Positions 1 to 4,264 are shown, counted from the stretch's first letter. The stretch: 9,039 nt of DNA from DATDYW01 sp036516995 (GCA_036516995.1 DATDYW010000035.1:1-9039), one strand, 5' to 3'. Notes: generated from the letters alone by a model not told the origin. Made by a program: numbers and translations.

Positions 1-15
1 GGAGAAGAGACGGCG

Positions 16-24
16 TGCTAGAAA
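16..24 (+). promoter_or_regulatory. Extended -10 promoter element for the first gene
   Basis: TGC TAGAAA reads as an extended -10 element (TGn followed by a TATAAT-like hexamer). It ends 8 bases before the ATG at 33, so transcription would begin at or next to the start codon and give a leaderless mRNA. The -35 region lies outside the window. The same arrangement is seen at three other genes here, which raises confidence slightly; the hexamer itself is weak. Confidence 0.4.
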
Positions 25-32
25 TGTGGCAA

Positions 33-665
33 ATGAGCACATCCTCACCCACAGCAGCCCCGCCCGAGCGAGCCTCCGGCATCACCTTCCGGCACTTCCG
101 GAGCAACCAGTTCGTCCTCACCGTCACCGGCGAGGCGTCTCGGAACTTCCAGGTCGCACCCTTCGTGGCCATGGTCGTCGTCGACGAAAACCGGAGGATC
201 AGCTTCCTCCCCGCCGAGCAGATTCCGGAGCCGATGGTGGAGCGCCTCCGCGATGAGCTTCCCGTAGGTTTCCGCCTCTTGGCTGGGACGCCAACGGTGA
301 CCCTGCTCTCTGCCTTCGGCGGCAGGAGTGGCCTGCCCCCAGGCTTCCAGAAGGTCGGTGCGGCAGAGTTCGACCTGGTGACGTTCGCCGGGCTAGACAC
401 GACGGCCTGCGCCTACCGTCTCGCGCTGAGCGAGAAGGTGCTGCAGGCGGCAATCTACAAGGGCGAGCTCGACCTGGCGATTCGCATCGCCCAGGTAGAA
501 TTCAGGCGAGACCTCACGGCTAAGGAGCTGCGGAGCACCGCACGTGCGGCGACAATCTACCGCAAGGGCCCGGCCGCGGCGGACATTGTGTACCGCGTCG
601 CGCAGATGACCGACATCCGCCCGACGGCCAGCGATCTCTCCGAGCTCATCGAGCAGCTCGACTAG
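33..665 (+). CDS. Hypothetical protein, 210 aa
   Basis: I do not recognise this protein. The frame is open from a GTG at 15, with ATGs at 24 and 33. I chose ATG 33 because an extended -10 element ends 8 bases before it, the leaderless pattern seen elsewhere in the window. A GGAG at 1-4 could instead serve the GTG at 15. After a short Ser/Pro/Ala-rich start, the first half looks like a mixed alpha/beta soluble domain (phrases such as FVAMVVVDENRRISF suggest strands). The last 80 or so residues are helical and charged, ending in SELIEQLD. There is no signal peptide, membrane segment or cysteine motif. A terminator overlaps the stop codon, so the gene ends its own transcript before the tRNA. Function unknown. 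Confidence 0.7.
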   Translation: MSTSSPTAAPPERASGITFRHFRSNQFVLTVTGEASRNFQVAPFVAMVVVDENRRISFLPAEQIPEPMVERLRDELPVGFRLLAGTPTVTLLSAFGGRSGLPPGFQKVGAAEFDLVTFAGLDTTACAYRLALSEKVLQAAIYKGELDLAIRIAQVEFRRDLTAKELRSTARAATIYRKGPAAADIVYRVAQMTDIRPTASDLSELIEQLD

Positions 666-689
666 CCGCGAAAGCGGCTTTTCCGTTTT
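664..689 (+). terminator. Rho-independent terminator of the first gene
   Basis: A perfect 6-bp stem, AGCCGC (664-669) with GCGGCT (674-679), closes a GAAA tetraloop and runs directly into a T-rich tail, TTTTCCGTTTT. The left arm overlaps the TAG stop codon. The tail matches that of the terminator at 1680-1709. Confidence 0.8.
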
Positions 690-698
690 AGTTGGCGC

Positions 699-707
699 TG
701 CTATAGT
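699..707 (+). promoter_or_regulatory. Extended -10 promoter of the tRNA gene
   Basis: TGC TATAGT is a good extended -10 element, 16 bases before the first base of the mature tRNA. It is followed by a GC-rich discriminator (CCCCGCGG), as is common at stable-RNA promoters. The sequence 17 bases upstream (TTTTCC, 679-684) is a poor -35 and overlaps the preceding terminator tail, so the extended -10 probably carries the promoter. Confidence 0.5.
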
Positions 708-723
708 CCCCGCGGTTCATTTC

Positions 724-796
724 GGGCCTGTAGCTCATCTGGTAGAGCGCGTCATTCGCATTGACGAGGCAAGGGGTTCGATTCCCCTCAGGTCCA
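724..796 (+). tRNA. tRNA-Ala (anticodon CGC)
   Basis: The full cloverleaf can be drawn by hand. The acceptor stem is GGGCCTG (724-730) with CAGGTCC (789-795), containing one G-U pair. The D-stem is GCTC/GAGC with loop ATCTGGTA. The anticodon stem is CGTCA/TGACG around TTCGCAT, giving anticodon CGC at 757-759, which reads GCG (alanine). The T-arm is AGGGG/CCCCT around TTCGATT, and the discriminator is A796. The next bases are CAA, so the 3' CCA is not encoded and must be added by a nucleotidyltransferase. The 3' end is unusual in being part of a long palindrome with downstream DNA (777-879). Confidence 0.96.
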
Positions 797-798
797 CA

Positions 799-833
799 AT
801 AAAAACATCCCCGCAGATTGGGATGTTTTTATT
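799..833 (+). terminator. Terminator of the tRNA transcript
   Basis: AAAAACATCCC (801-811) pairs with GGGATGTTTTT (820-830) around an 8-base loop and is followed by ATT. This is a standard intrinsic terminator right after the tRNA. Its A/T flanks also make it potentially bidirectional. The pairing does not stop at a normal terminator length but continues into the tRNA acceptor strand (see the 777-879 repeat). Confidence 0.75.
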
Positions 834-844
834 GTGGACCTGAA

Positions 845-866
845 GCAAGGTGCCTTCGCACCTTGC
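845..866. repeat. Perfect 9-bp hairpin splitting the inverted tRNA copy
   Basis: GCAAGGTGC (845-853) and GCACCTTGC (858-866) form a perfect stem around CTTC. It occupies almost all of the 25-nt segment 844-868 that interrupts the inverted tRNA copy. I see no target-site duplication at its edges. It looks like an inserted small palindrome or a diverged hairpin of unknown origin. Confidence 0.8.
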
Positions 867-891
867 GTGGGGAATCGAAAGCCGGAGCGTT

Positions 892-910
892 ACGAGCCGT
901 TTCGGCTCGT
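892..910. repeat. Perfect 8-bp hairpin
   Basis: ACGAGCCG (892-899) pairs with CGGCTCGT (903-910) around a TTT loop. No T-tract follows. It is one of the hairpins in the spacer downstream of the tRNA. Confidence 0.75.
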
Positions 911-962
911 CGCGAGGCGGGGTCGCGGCCTCCGAGCCCGACGGGGCGAGGAGAGCCGTGAC

Positions 963-981
963 CGATTCCCCTCAGGTCCAC
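963..981 (+). repeat. Direct copy of the tRNA-Ala 3' end
   Basis: The 19-mer CGATTCCCCTCAGGTCCAC at 963-981 is identical to 779-797, which covers the T-loop, 3' T-stem strand, acceptor strand and discriminator of the tRNA. Here the discriminator A (980) is followed by CCA (981-983), whereas the tRNA gene has CAA. The bases upstream do not form a T-stem partner or the rest of a tRNA, so this is a fragment and not a second gene. The two direct copies bracket 165 bp. Confidence 0.9.
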
Positions 982-986
982 CAAAC

Positions 987-1006
987 CGGCGCCCAGAGGG
1001 GCGCCG
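987..1006. repeat. Perfect 8-bp GC hairpin
   Basis: CGGCGCCC (987-994) pairs with GGGCGCCG (999-1006) around AGAG. No T-tract follows. It lies just after the second copy of the tRNA 3' end. Confidence 0.75.
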
Positions 1007-1021
1007 AGCCGGGGTCGCGAA

Positions 1022-1080
1022 CACTTAGCCGTTTGGCGCCGCTGCCCCTGAAATTTTCGCGGCGCCAAAACGGCTTAGTG
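1022..1080. repeat. Long imperfect inverted repeat
   Basis: CACTTAGCCGTTTGGCGCCGC (1022-1042, with its partner at 1059-1080) forms an arm of about 20 bp with one extra A and one mismatch, around a 16-nt loop that includes an AAATTTT core. The outer ends read CACT and AGTG. It is too long for a typical terminator and has no poly-T tail. Its right end overlaps the first unit of the 1077-1143 direct repeat. Confidence 0.8.
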
Positions 1081-1143
1081 ATTCGTGACCGACTCCCCGA
1101 AAGCCGCACCACAAAAATTCTAGTGACTCGTGACCGAGTCCCC
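1077..1143 (+). repeat. 22-nt direct repeat, two units 45 bp apart
   Basis: Units at 1077-1098 and 1122-1143 are 20/22 identical and share the core CGTGACCGA-N-TCCCC. A third, shorter variant of the core at 957-972 continues into the copied tRNA 3' end. In the 1122 unit the core is itself a small hairpin, ACTCG-TGAC-CGAGT. After the core, both the 957 and 1084 copies reach a CACCA, resembling a tRNA 3' tail. There are too few units and no regular spacer, so this is not a CRISPR array. Confidence 0.7.
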
Positions 1144-1208
1144 CTCCACGATTGGGTAAATCGAAACCGGAAACGACCCGCGCCCGGCCCTAGCCGCCAC
1201 CGAAAAAG

Positions 1209-1217
1209 TTTTCCACA
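1209..1217 (+). promoter_or_regulatory. TTTTCCACA box (DnaA-box-like) next to a promoter
   Basis: TTTTCCACA differs at one base from the classical DnaA box TTATNCACA, and it abuts the -35 of the small membrane-protein gene. TCCACAG also lies upstream of the -10 of the minus-strand nuclease gene (2690-2696), 21 bases from that -10 versus 24 here. It may be an activator site or upstream promoter element; a role in DnaA binding is only a possibility. Confidence 0.25.
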
Positions 1218-1219
1218 GG

Positions 1220-1248
1220 TTGACGCTCGCGCGACCAGCGGCTACCTT
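1220..1248 (+). promoter_or_regulatory. Leaderless-type promoter of the small membrane protein
   Basis: TTGACG (1220-1225) is a near-consensus -35. After an exact 17-bp spacer comes TACCTT (1243-1248) as the -10. The ATG starts 8 bases later at 1256, so transcription should start at or one base before the start codon. Confidence 0.65.
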
Positions 1249-1255
1249 CCGAAGT

Positions 1256-1663
1256 ATGAGAACCTTCCACGACCCGCGAGACTTCTCGCCCTCCTGGCCG
1301 CTCCTCTCCGTCGTCCCGCTGCTCGTCAGCGCGGCGCTCGGCCTGACCGCGCCGCTCGTCGTCGCCGCGCTCGGCGCCTTCCTCGCCGGCGAGTGGTGGG
1401 GCAAGAACGTCCGCCTGCGCTTCAGCCCGGCGAGCTCGCCCCGCTTCGGGACGATTGGCGCCGTCGGCGCTGCCCTCGCCGCGATCTGCGCCGCGGGCAC
1501 GCTCCTCGCCGCGCGACCCGAGCCGGACAGCTGGCGCGTCGGCGGCGGCGACTGGGCAATCGTCGCCCTGGCGCTCCTCGCCGCTGCGCTCTGCCTCGCC
1601 GCCGAGGTTCGGCGTTCCGCCCGAAACGGCCAGCCAAAACCGGCGGTCGAAAACGACAGCTGA
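1256..1663 (+). CDS. Small membrane protein, 135 aa
   Basis: This is a 135-aa protein of unknown function. Residues about 15-47 form a long hydrophobic stretch that could span the membrane once or as two short helices. Two more hydrophobic segments lie at about 66-86 and 100-117, giving three or four membrane passes. The C-terminal 17 residues are polar and basic (RRSARNGQPKPAVENDS) and probably cytoplasmic. No catalytic motif is visible. The frame is open upstream to 1220, but ATG 1256 is preferred because a good promoter places transcription start at that codon and the earlier start would overlap the -35. It is followed by a strong terminator, so it is a single-gene transcript. It could be a small accessory or uncharacterised CPR-type membrane protein; I cannot assign a family. 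Confidence 0.65.
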   Translation: MRTFHDPRDFSPSWPLLSVVPLLVSAALGLTAPLVVAALGAFLAGEWWGKNVRLRFSPASSPRFGTIGAVGAALAAICAAGTLLAARPEPDSWRVGGGDWAIVALALLAAALCLAAEVRRSARNGQPKPAVENDS

Positions 1664-1679
1664 ACAGCGGCCCCCACCC

Positions 1680-1709
1680 AGCCGCGCGCCTCGGAGGCGC
1701 GCGGCTTTT
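1680..1709 (+). terminator. Terminator of the small membrane protein gene
   Basis: GCCGCGCGCC (1681-1690) and GGCGCGCGGC (1696-1705) pair around TCGGA, extended by an outer A-T pair, and run into TTTTCCGTTT. The 15 bases from GCGGC through the tail match the terminator at 664-689. Confidence 0.85.
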
Positions 1710-1726
1710 CCGTTTCTCCGTCGACA

Positions 1727-1756
1727 AAGGAAAACCGCCCCGGGAAGCCGGGGCGG
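1727..1756 (-). terminator. Terminator of the nuclease-like gene
   Basis: Read on the minus strand, a perfect 9-bp stem CCGCCCCGG/CCGGGGCGG (1748-1756 and 1735-1743) around CTTC runs into TTTTCCTTT. It lies just after the stop codon at 1764 and converges with the plus-strand terminator at 1680-1709, so the two form a barrier between opposing transcripts. Confidence 0.85.
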
Positions 1757-1763
1757 CGGTCGG

Positions 1764-2654
1764 TCAGAACGGGGCGAGGTCGGTGGCGACGAAGCGCTGG
1801 CGCGGCGCGAGCTTCTGAAAGCTGATGCCGAACCGCTTGCGCAGCGGGCACCGGTGCCCGGAGGCGAGCGCGGCGGCAGTCTCCGCCGAGAGGATGCCGA
1901 CGAGCGGCACCGTCCGGTCCACGCAGAGCTCGAGGGGAGGCACCTCCTCCGCCGCCTTGCCGGAGCTGGGGAACGCTTCCCTCAGCTTGTCGTCGTAGCG
2001 GAGCACCGAGACGCCGCGGGTCTGCAGCCATCCCCGGTCGCGAAGCTGGAGCGCGTGTGGTGTCCACTCGCCGTTCCCGCCGGAGAGCGAGCTGAAGAAT
2101 TTCGATTTCAGCTCGAGGACTGGGCCCTTGGTTTGCCCAGGCACGGAGGTGAGCTTCCGGTAGAAGCCTTTCTCATCGCCATCGCGATTGGCAAGCTCGA
2201 GTAGAAGCTCGGCATCAATGAAGACAATCTCCACGGCGGCGCCGAACAGGAAGCGGGTCTTCTCGCGTAGTGTCTTGCAGCGCGCGAGCTGGCTGCTCGG
2301 CACCCGGGTTTTTGGATGCAACGCCTTGTTCCGGTAGCGGTATATGGCATACACGAGCCCGCAGTAGCTAGCGGATTCCTGCACAACATCGACGCCACGG
2401 CGCAGTTGTTGAATGGGAACTTGCGCCCCCTCGCTGGTCTGTGACGCTTTGATTTCAATCAAGAGATCGAGGTTACGCCTAACTGGCACCACGAGGTCGC
2501 CGGCCGGAAGGGAGAGCTCCTCGCGCCCGGGGCGCTTGCCGAGGACGCTCTCGAGGACGAAGGCCCCGAAGCGCCCGCTGACGCTCATGCCCCAGGTCGC
2601 CGCCGACCAGACCCGCTCGACTTTTTTCTTGTCTCTGTTAGTGGAAGTGTGCAT
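1764..2654 (-). CDS. PD-(D/E)XK nuclease-like protein, 296 aa
   Basis: The first third looks like a restriction-endonuclease-type core. A helix, GRFGAFVLESVLGK (residues about 27-40), supplies Glu35. AGDLVVP puts Asp53 at the start of a strand, and 13 residues later LLIEIKAS supplies Glu67-x-Lys69. A following helix carries Gln82/Gln83. This spacing and order match the PD-(D/E)XK fold, in which the Asp and Glu bind metal and the Lys is catalytic. The remaining 200 residues match nothing I know and may be a target-recognition domain; there is no membrane segment or helicase motif. I chose ATG 2654 because a -10 box ends 8 bases before it; the frame is open to 2732, but that would span the promoter. 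The gene has its own promoter and terminator and follows a DNA glycosylase-like gene. The fold is likely; substrate and role (repair, defence, orphan restriction enzyme) are unknown. Confidence 0.6.
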   Translation of the reverse strand: MHTSTNRDKKKVERVWSAATWGMSVSGRFGAFVLESVLGKRPGREELSLPAGDLVVPVRRNLDLLIEIKASQTSEGAQVPIQQLRRGVDVVQESASYCGLVYAIYRYRNKALHPKTRVPSSQLARCKTLREKTRFLFGAAVEIVFIDAELLLELANRDGDEKGFYRKLTSVPGQTKGPVLELKSKFFSSLSGGNGEWTPHALQLRDRGWLQTRGVSVLRYDDKLREAFPSSGKAAEEVPPLELCVDRTVPLVGILSAETAAALASGHRCPLRKRFGISFQKLAPRQRFVATDLAPF

Positions 2655-2662
2655 TTGCCCGC

Positions 2663-2696
2663 ATCGTACTCGCCGCCGAGCCGATTGCACTGTGGA
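2663..2696 (-). promoter_or_regulatory. Promoter of the nuclease-like gene
   Basis: On the minus strand, TACGAT (2668-2663) is a plausible -10 whose last base is 8 nt before the ATG at 2654. No TTGACA-like -35 stands at 17 bp. Instead, TCCACAG lies 21 bp upstream (2696-2690), the same heptamer found upstream of the promoter at 1220. Confidence 0.45.
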
Positions 2697-2756
2697 CAGC
2701 CGAGCGGCGACACTGCGCGGCGAGGTTGGCAACAGAGCGCGCGACAGCGAAGACGG

Positions 2757-2781
2757 AAAAACCAGCCCCCGCGAGGCTGGT
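2757..2781 (-). terminator. Terminator of the DNA glycosylase-like gene
   Basis: On the minus strand ACCAGCC (2781-2775) pairs with GGCTGGT (2767-2761) around a 7-nt loop, followed by TTTTCCGTCTT. The hairpin starts at the last base of the stop codon. Confidence 0.8.
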
Positions 2782-4061
2782 CAGATGGTCAGGGTCTGCT
2801 GGTGGTGACTGTGGACGCGCCGTTCGATTTTGGGGTGGGCGGCACGCTCGAGCCACTCCCCGGGGCCGAGACCCTTGCCGTTGGCGATGCGTCGCCAGGC
2901 ACGGGCGGGCTTGCCCATCGGCCAATCGGGTGGCACGTGCAGCCCCGGGATCGACGGGAACAGCTCCCAGAGGTTGGCCGACGCTCGCCAGGAGAACAGG
3001 CCCCAGTAGAAGTACGGCGCCGTCCCGATGGTGCCGCCGCGGCAGGATTCCCACACGGGGCAGGCGCTGCACGTCTGGATGAAGCGCCGCCGGGCGAAGT
3101 TGCTAGCCGTCACCGGAACCGGCGAGAGGAGGGTCTTCCGACCCTGCAGCCTGCTCTTGAGCAGCCAGCGGTTCTGGGGAGCTTCCGCGCACATCGTGCC
3201 CGCGAAGTTCCAGACCGCGTCGCCGAGCTCTGCCGCCCCGGCCTTCTCCTCCGCCATGTAGCGGAGGCAGAGCTTGATGGCGGGGCCAACCACGTCTTCG
3301 TAGCGGACGTCCCAGTCGCCCCGCGCAATTCGGCGCGAGCCGTCCGGCAGCTCCTCGTAGACCTCGATTGCCCGCTGGTAGAGGAGGAACCGCCCCACGT
3401 GGATGTCCACGGGGAACGGGAACTCCTCGGCGCGGACTAGGTCGTCGGTCGAGAGGAAGTGCGCGAGCATCGCCACCATCTTCCGCTGGAAACCGCGGAA
3501 GCCCGCGGGCTTATCCGATGAGAAGCGGCCGCGATTCTGAATGCGGACGAGCAAATCTTTGAAGGTTCGCGCGCCGAAAACTAGGTTGCGCGGGTCGCCG
3601 CCCCAGAAGCGGTTGAGCTTTGCCAGGTTTTGGTGCCAGTCGTGCTTGTGGTACTTCTCCACGCCCACGGAGAGGCCCTCGGCCTTGAGCGCCTTCGCCA
3701 GCCGCTCGCGTTCCGGTTCCCCAGCATCGGCCCAGAAGGCCGGCTCGAAGAGTTCCTGATCGCGGTGCCAGACGCGGGCCAGGCGCCAGAGCGCCTCGTA
3801 GCTCTCGATGCGGCCGCGCATCCAGAAGCAGAGGCAGAACCAGAAGACGGCGCGCTCGCGTGGGTCCTCCGGCAGCGGTTTCTCGAGCACGGGCCTCACG
3901 AACGGGACGAACTGCCCGAACGGGTAGCGGCGGGCGCGGAAGGTAGCCACCAGCGCGTCGAGGGCCTGGCGGCCCCGGGCGTAGCTGATGCGAACGGAGA
4001 AGCGATCGGGGTCGCCCGGCAAGAGCCGGGGCGACCCCGGCCTTTGTGAATGATCAGTCAT
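2781..4061 (-). CDS. HhH-GPD-superfamily DNA glycosylase-like protein with Fe-S cysteines, 426 aa
   Basis: Residues about 187-224 contain FRGFQRKMVAMLAHFL, which aligns by eye with the helix-hairpin-helix LPGVGRKTANVVL of endonuclease III, placing Lys194 at the catalytic lysine. FPFPVDIHVGRFLL follows, with Asp219 at the position of the conserved catalytic Asp in the family's VDxHV motif. Downstream, WNFAGTMC (Cys291) resembles the first cysteine of the endonuclease III cluster loop, and CSACPVWESC gives Cys331-x2-Cys334-x5-Cys340. This should be a base-excision enzyme, probably bifunctional because the Lys is present, with a 4Fe-4S cluster. Two differences stand out: 39 residues separate the first and second cysteines (6 in endonuclease III), and the protein is about twice as long, with an unassigned helical N-terminal half. 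ATG 4061 is chosen because a promoter places transcription start there; a GTG at 4118 is possible. Substrate base unknown. A catalytically inactive DNA-binding homologue cannot be excluded. Confidence 0.6.
   Translation of the reverse strand: MTDHSQRPGSPRLLPGDPDRFSVRISYARGRQALDALVATFRARRYPFGQFVPFVRPVLEKPLPEDPRERAVFWFCLCFWMRGRIESYEALWRLARVWHRDQELFEPAFWADAGEPERERLAKALKAEGLSVGVEKYHKHDWHQNLAKLNRFWGGDPRNLVFGARTFKDLLVRIQNRGRFSSDKPAGFRGFQRKMVAMLAHFLSTDDLVRAEEFPFPVDIHVGRFLLYQRAIEVYEELPDGSRRIARGDWDVRYEDVVGPAIKLCLRYMAEEKAGAAELGDAVWNFAGTMCAEAPQNRWLLKSRLQGRKTLLSPVPVTASNFARRRFIQTCSACPVWESCRGGTIGTAPYFYWGLFSWRASANLWELFPSIPGLHVPPDWPMGKPARAWRRIANGKGLGPGEWLERAAHPKIERRVHSHHQQTLTI
4008..4038. repeat. Strong GC hairpin just inside the glycosylase-like coding sequence
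   Basis: GGGGTCGCCCGGC (4008-4020) pairs with 4025-4038 (one bulged G) around AAGA. It covers about codons 8-18 of the gene, immediately downstream of a probable leaderless start. In the mRNA it would be a 13-bp, almost all-GC stem near the 5' end, which could hinder initiation or stabilise the transcript. It could also be an inserted palindrome like those at 845-1080. Confidence 0.7.
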
Positions 4062-4068
4062 GGCGGCG

Positions 4069-4097
4069 AGCTTACGCTGGCCGGGGGACGAGAGCAA
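4069..4097 (-). promoter_or_regulatory. Leaderless-type promoter of the glycosylase-like gene
   Basis: On the minus strand TTGCTC (4097-4092), a 17-bp spacer and TAAGCT (4074-4069) lie 7 bases before the ATG at 4061. Transcription would begin at the start codon. The geometry matches the promoter at 1220-1248. Confidence 0.55.
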
Positions 4098-4135
4098 ACA
4101 ATCGGACTGAGTTACCACGGAGGCGACGGTCGGGC

Positions 4136-4203
4136 GAATGAAGAATGCAGAATTAAGAATTTAGAGGACGGCGAACCCGTCCGTAATTCTTCATTCTTAA
4201 TTC
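4136..4203. repeat. AT-rich crossing inverted repeats around a GC hairpin
   Basis: GAATGAAGAAT (4136-4146) is complementary to 4186-4196, and GAATTAAGAAT (4150-4160) is complementary to 4193-4203. The right-hand partners come in the same order as the left-hand ones and overlap by 4 bases, so the two stems cross and cannot both form as nested hairpins. Between them, GGACGG/CCGTCC (4166-4171/4177-4182) forms a small hairpin. The AT content is sharply higher than in the flanks. Confidence 0.8.
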
Positions 4204-4226
4204 GTCGCAGCCCCGAATGGCCTCGC

Positions 4227-4264
4227 CCGTAGGCCGGTCTACGGCCGAGGGAGCCTCCCCCTCG
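4227..4264. repeat. Two adjacent short hairpins downstream of the DUF5663-like gene
   Basis: CCGTAG/CTACGG (4227-4232/4239-4244, 6-nt loop) and CGAGGG/CCCTCG (4246-4251/4259-4264, 7-nt loop) lie 8-46 bases past the minus-strand stop at 4273. Neither is followed by a U-tract, so they may act as 3'-end stabilisers or a weak terminator. Confidence 0.5.

Larger units (their letters stand above)
777..879. repeat. Interrupted palindrome containing an inverted copy of the tRNA 3' end
   Basis: Bases 777-811 (35 nt: T-loop, 3' side of the T-stem, 3' acceptor strand and left terminator arm) are exactly complementary to 820-843 plus 869-879 (24 + 11 nt). The two right-hand pieces would be contiguous but for 25 extra bases at 844-868. 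The loop between the arms is 8 nt. The right arm therefore holds an inverted copy of the tRNA 3' end (GTGGACCTGA at 834-843, GGGGAATCG at 869-877). A template switch at the terminator hairpin during replication is a plausible origin; this is inference. Confidence 0.9.
844..1208. other. Gene-free, hairpin-rich spacer
   Basis: I find no credible gene in this stretch between the tRNA and the small membrane protein; long reading frames crossing it are Arg/Pro/Ala-rich, as expected of out-of-frame GC-rich DNA. It holds several perfect or near-perfect hairpins (845-866, 892-910, 987-1006, 1022-1080), a direct copy of the tRNA 3' end (963-981), and three variants of CGTGACCGA-N-TCCCC (957, 1084, 1129). 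There is no poly-T tail after these hairpins, so they do not look like ordinary terminators. Confidence 0.7.

Noticed and set aside
779..981. attL/attR of an integrated mobile element
   Set aside because: The direct copies bracket only 165 bp and hold no integrase or any gene; at most a remnant or a non-autonomous element, so not called as a mobile element.
934..983. A second tRNA gene ending at the copied tRNA 3' end
   Set aside because: Only the T-loop, 3' T-stem strand and acceptor strand are present; no 5' acceptor, D-arm, anticodon arm or T-stem partner can be found upstream or on the opposite strand.
957..1143. CRISPR array
   Set aside because: Three imperfect core copies with unequal spacing (127 and 45 bp) and no cas genes in the window.
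850..2204. Several long overlapping frames on both strands across the spacer, membrane-protein gene and terminators
   Set aside because: They run through the hairpin cluster and through two intrinsic terminators and encode low-complexity Arg/Pro/Ala sequence, so I treat them as shadows.
2655..2732. N-terminal extension of the nuclease-like protein to 2732
   Set aside because: The extension would contain the -10 box and TCCACAG element, and its sequence is Arg/Ser-rich with no fold features; ATG 2654 is preferred.
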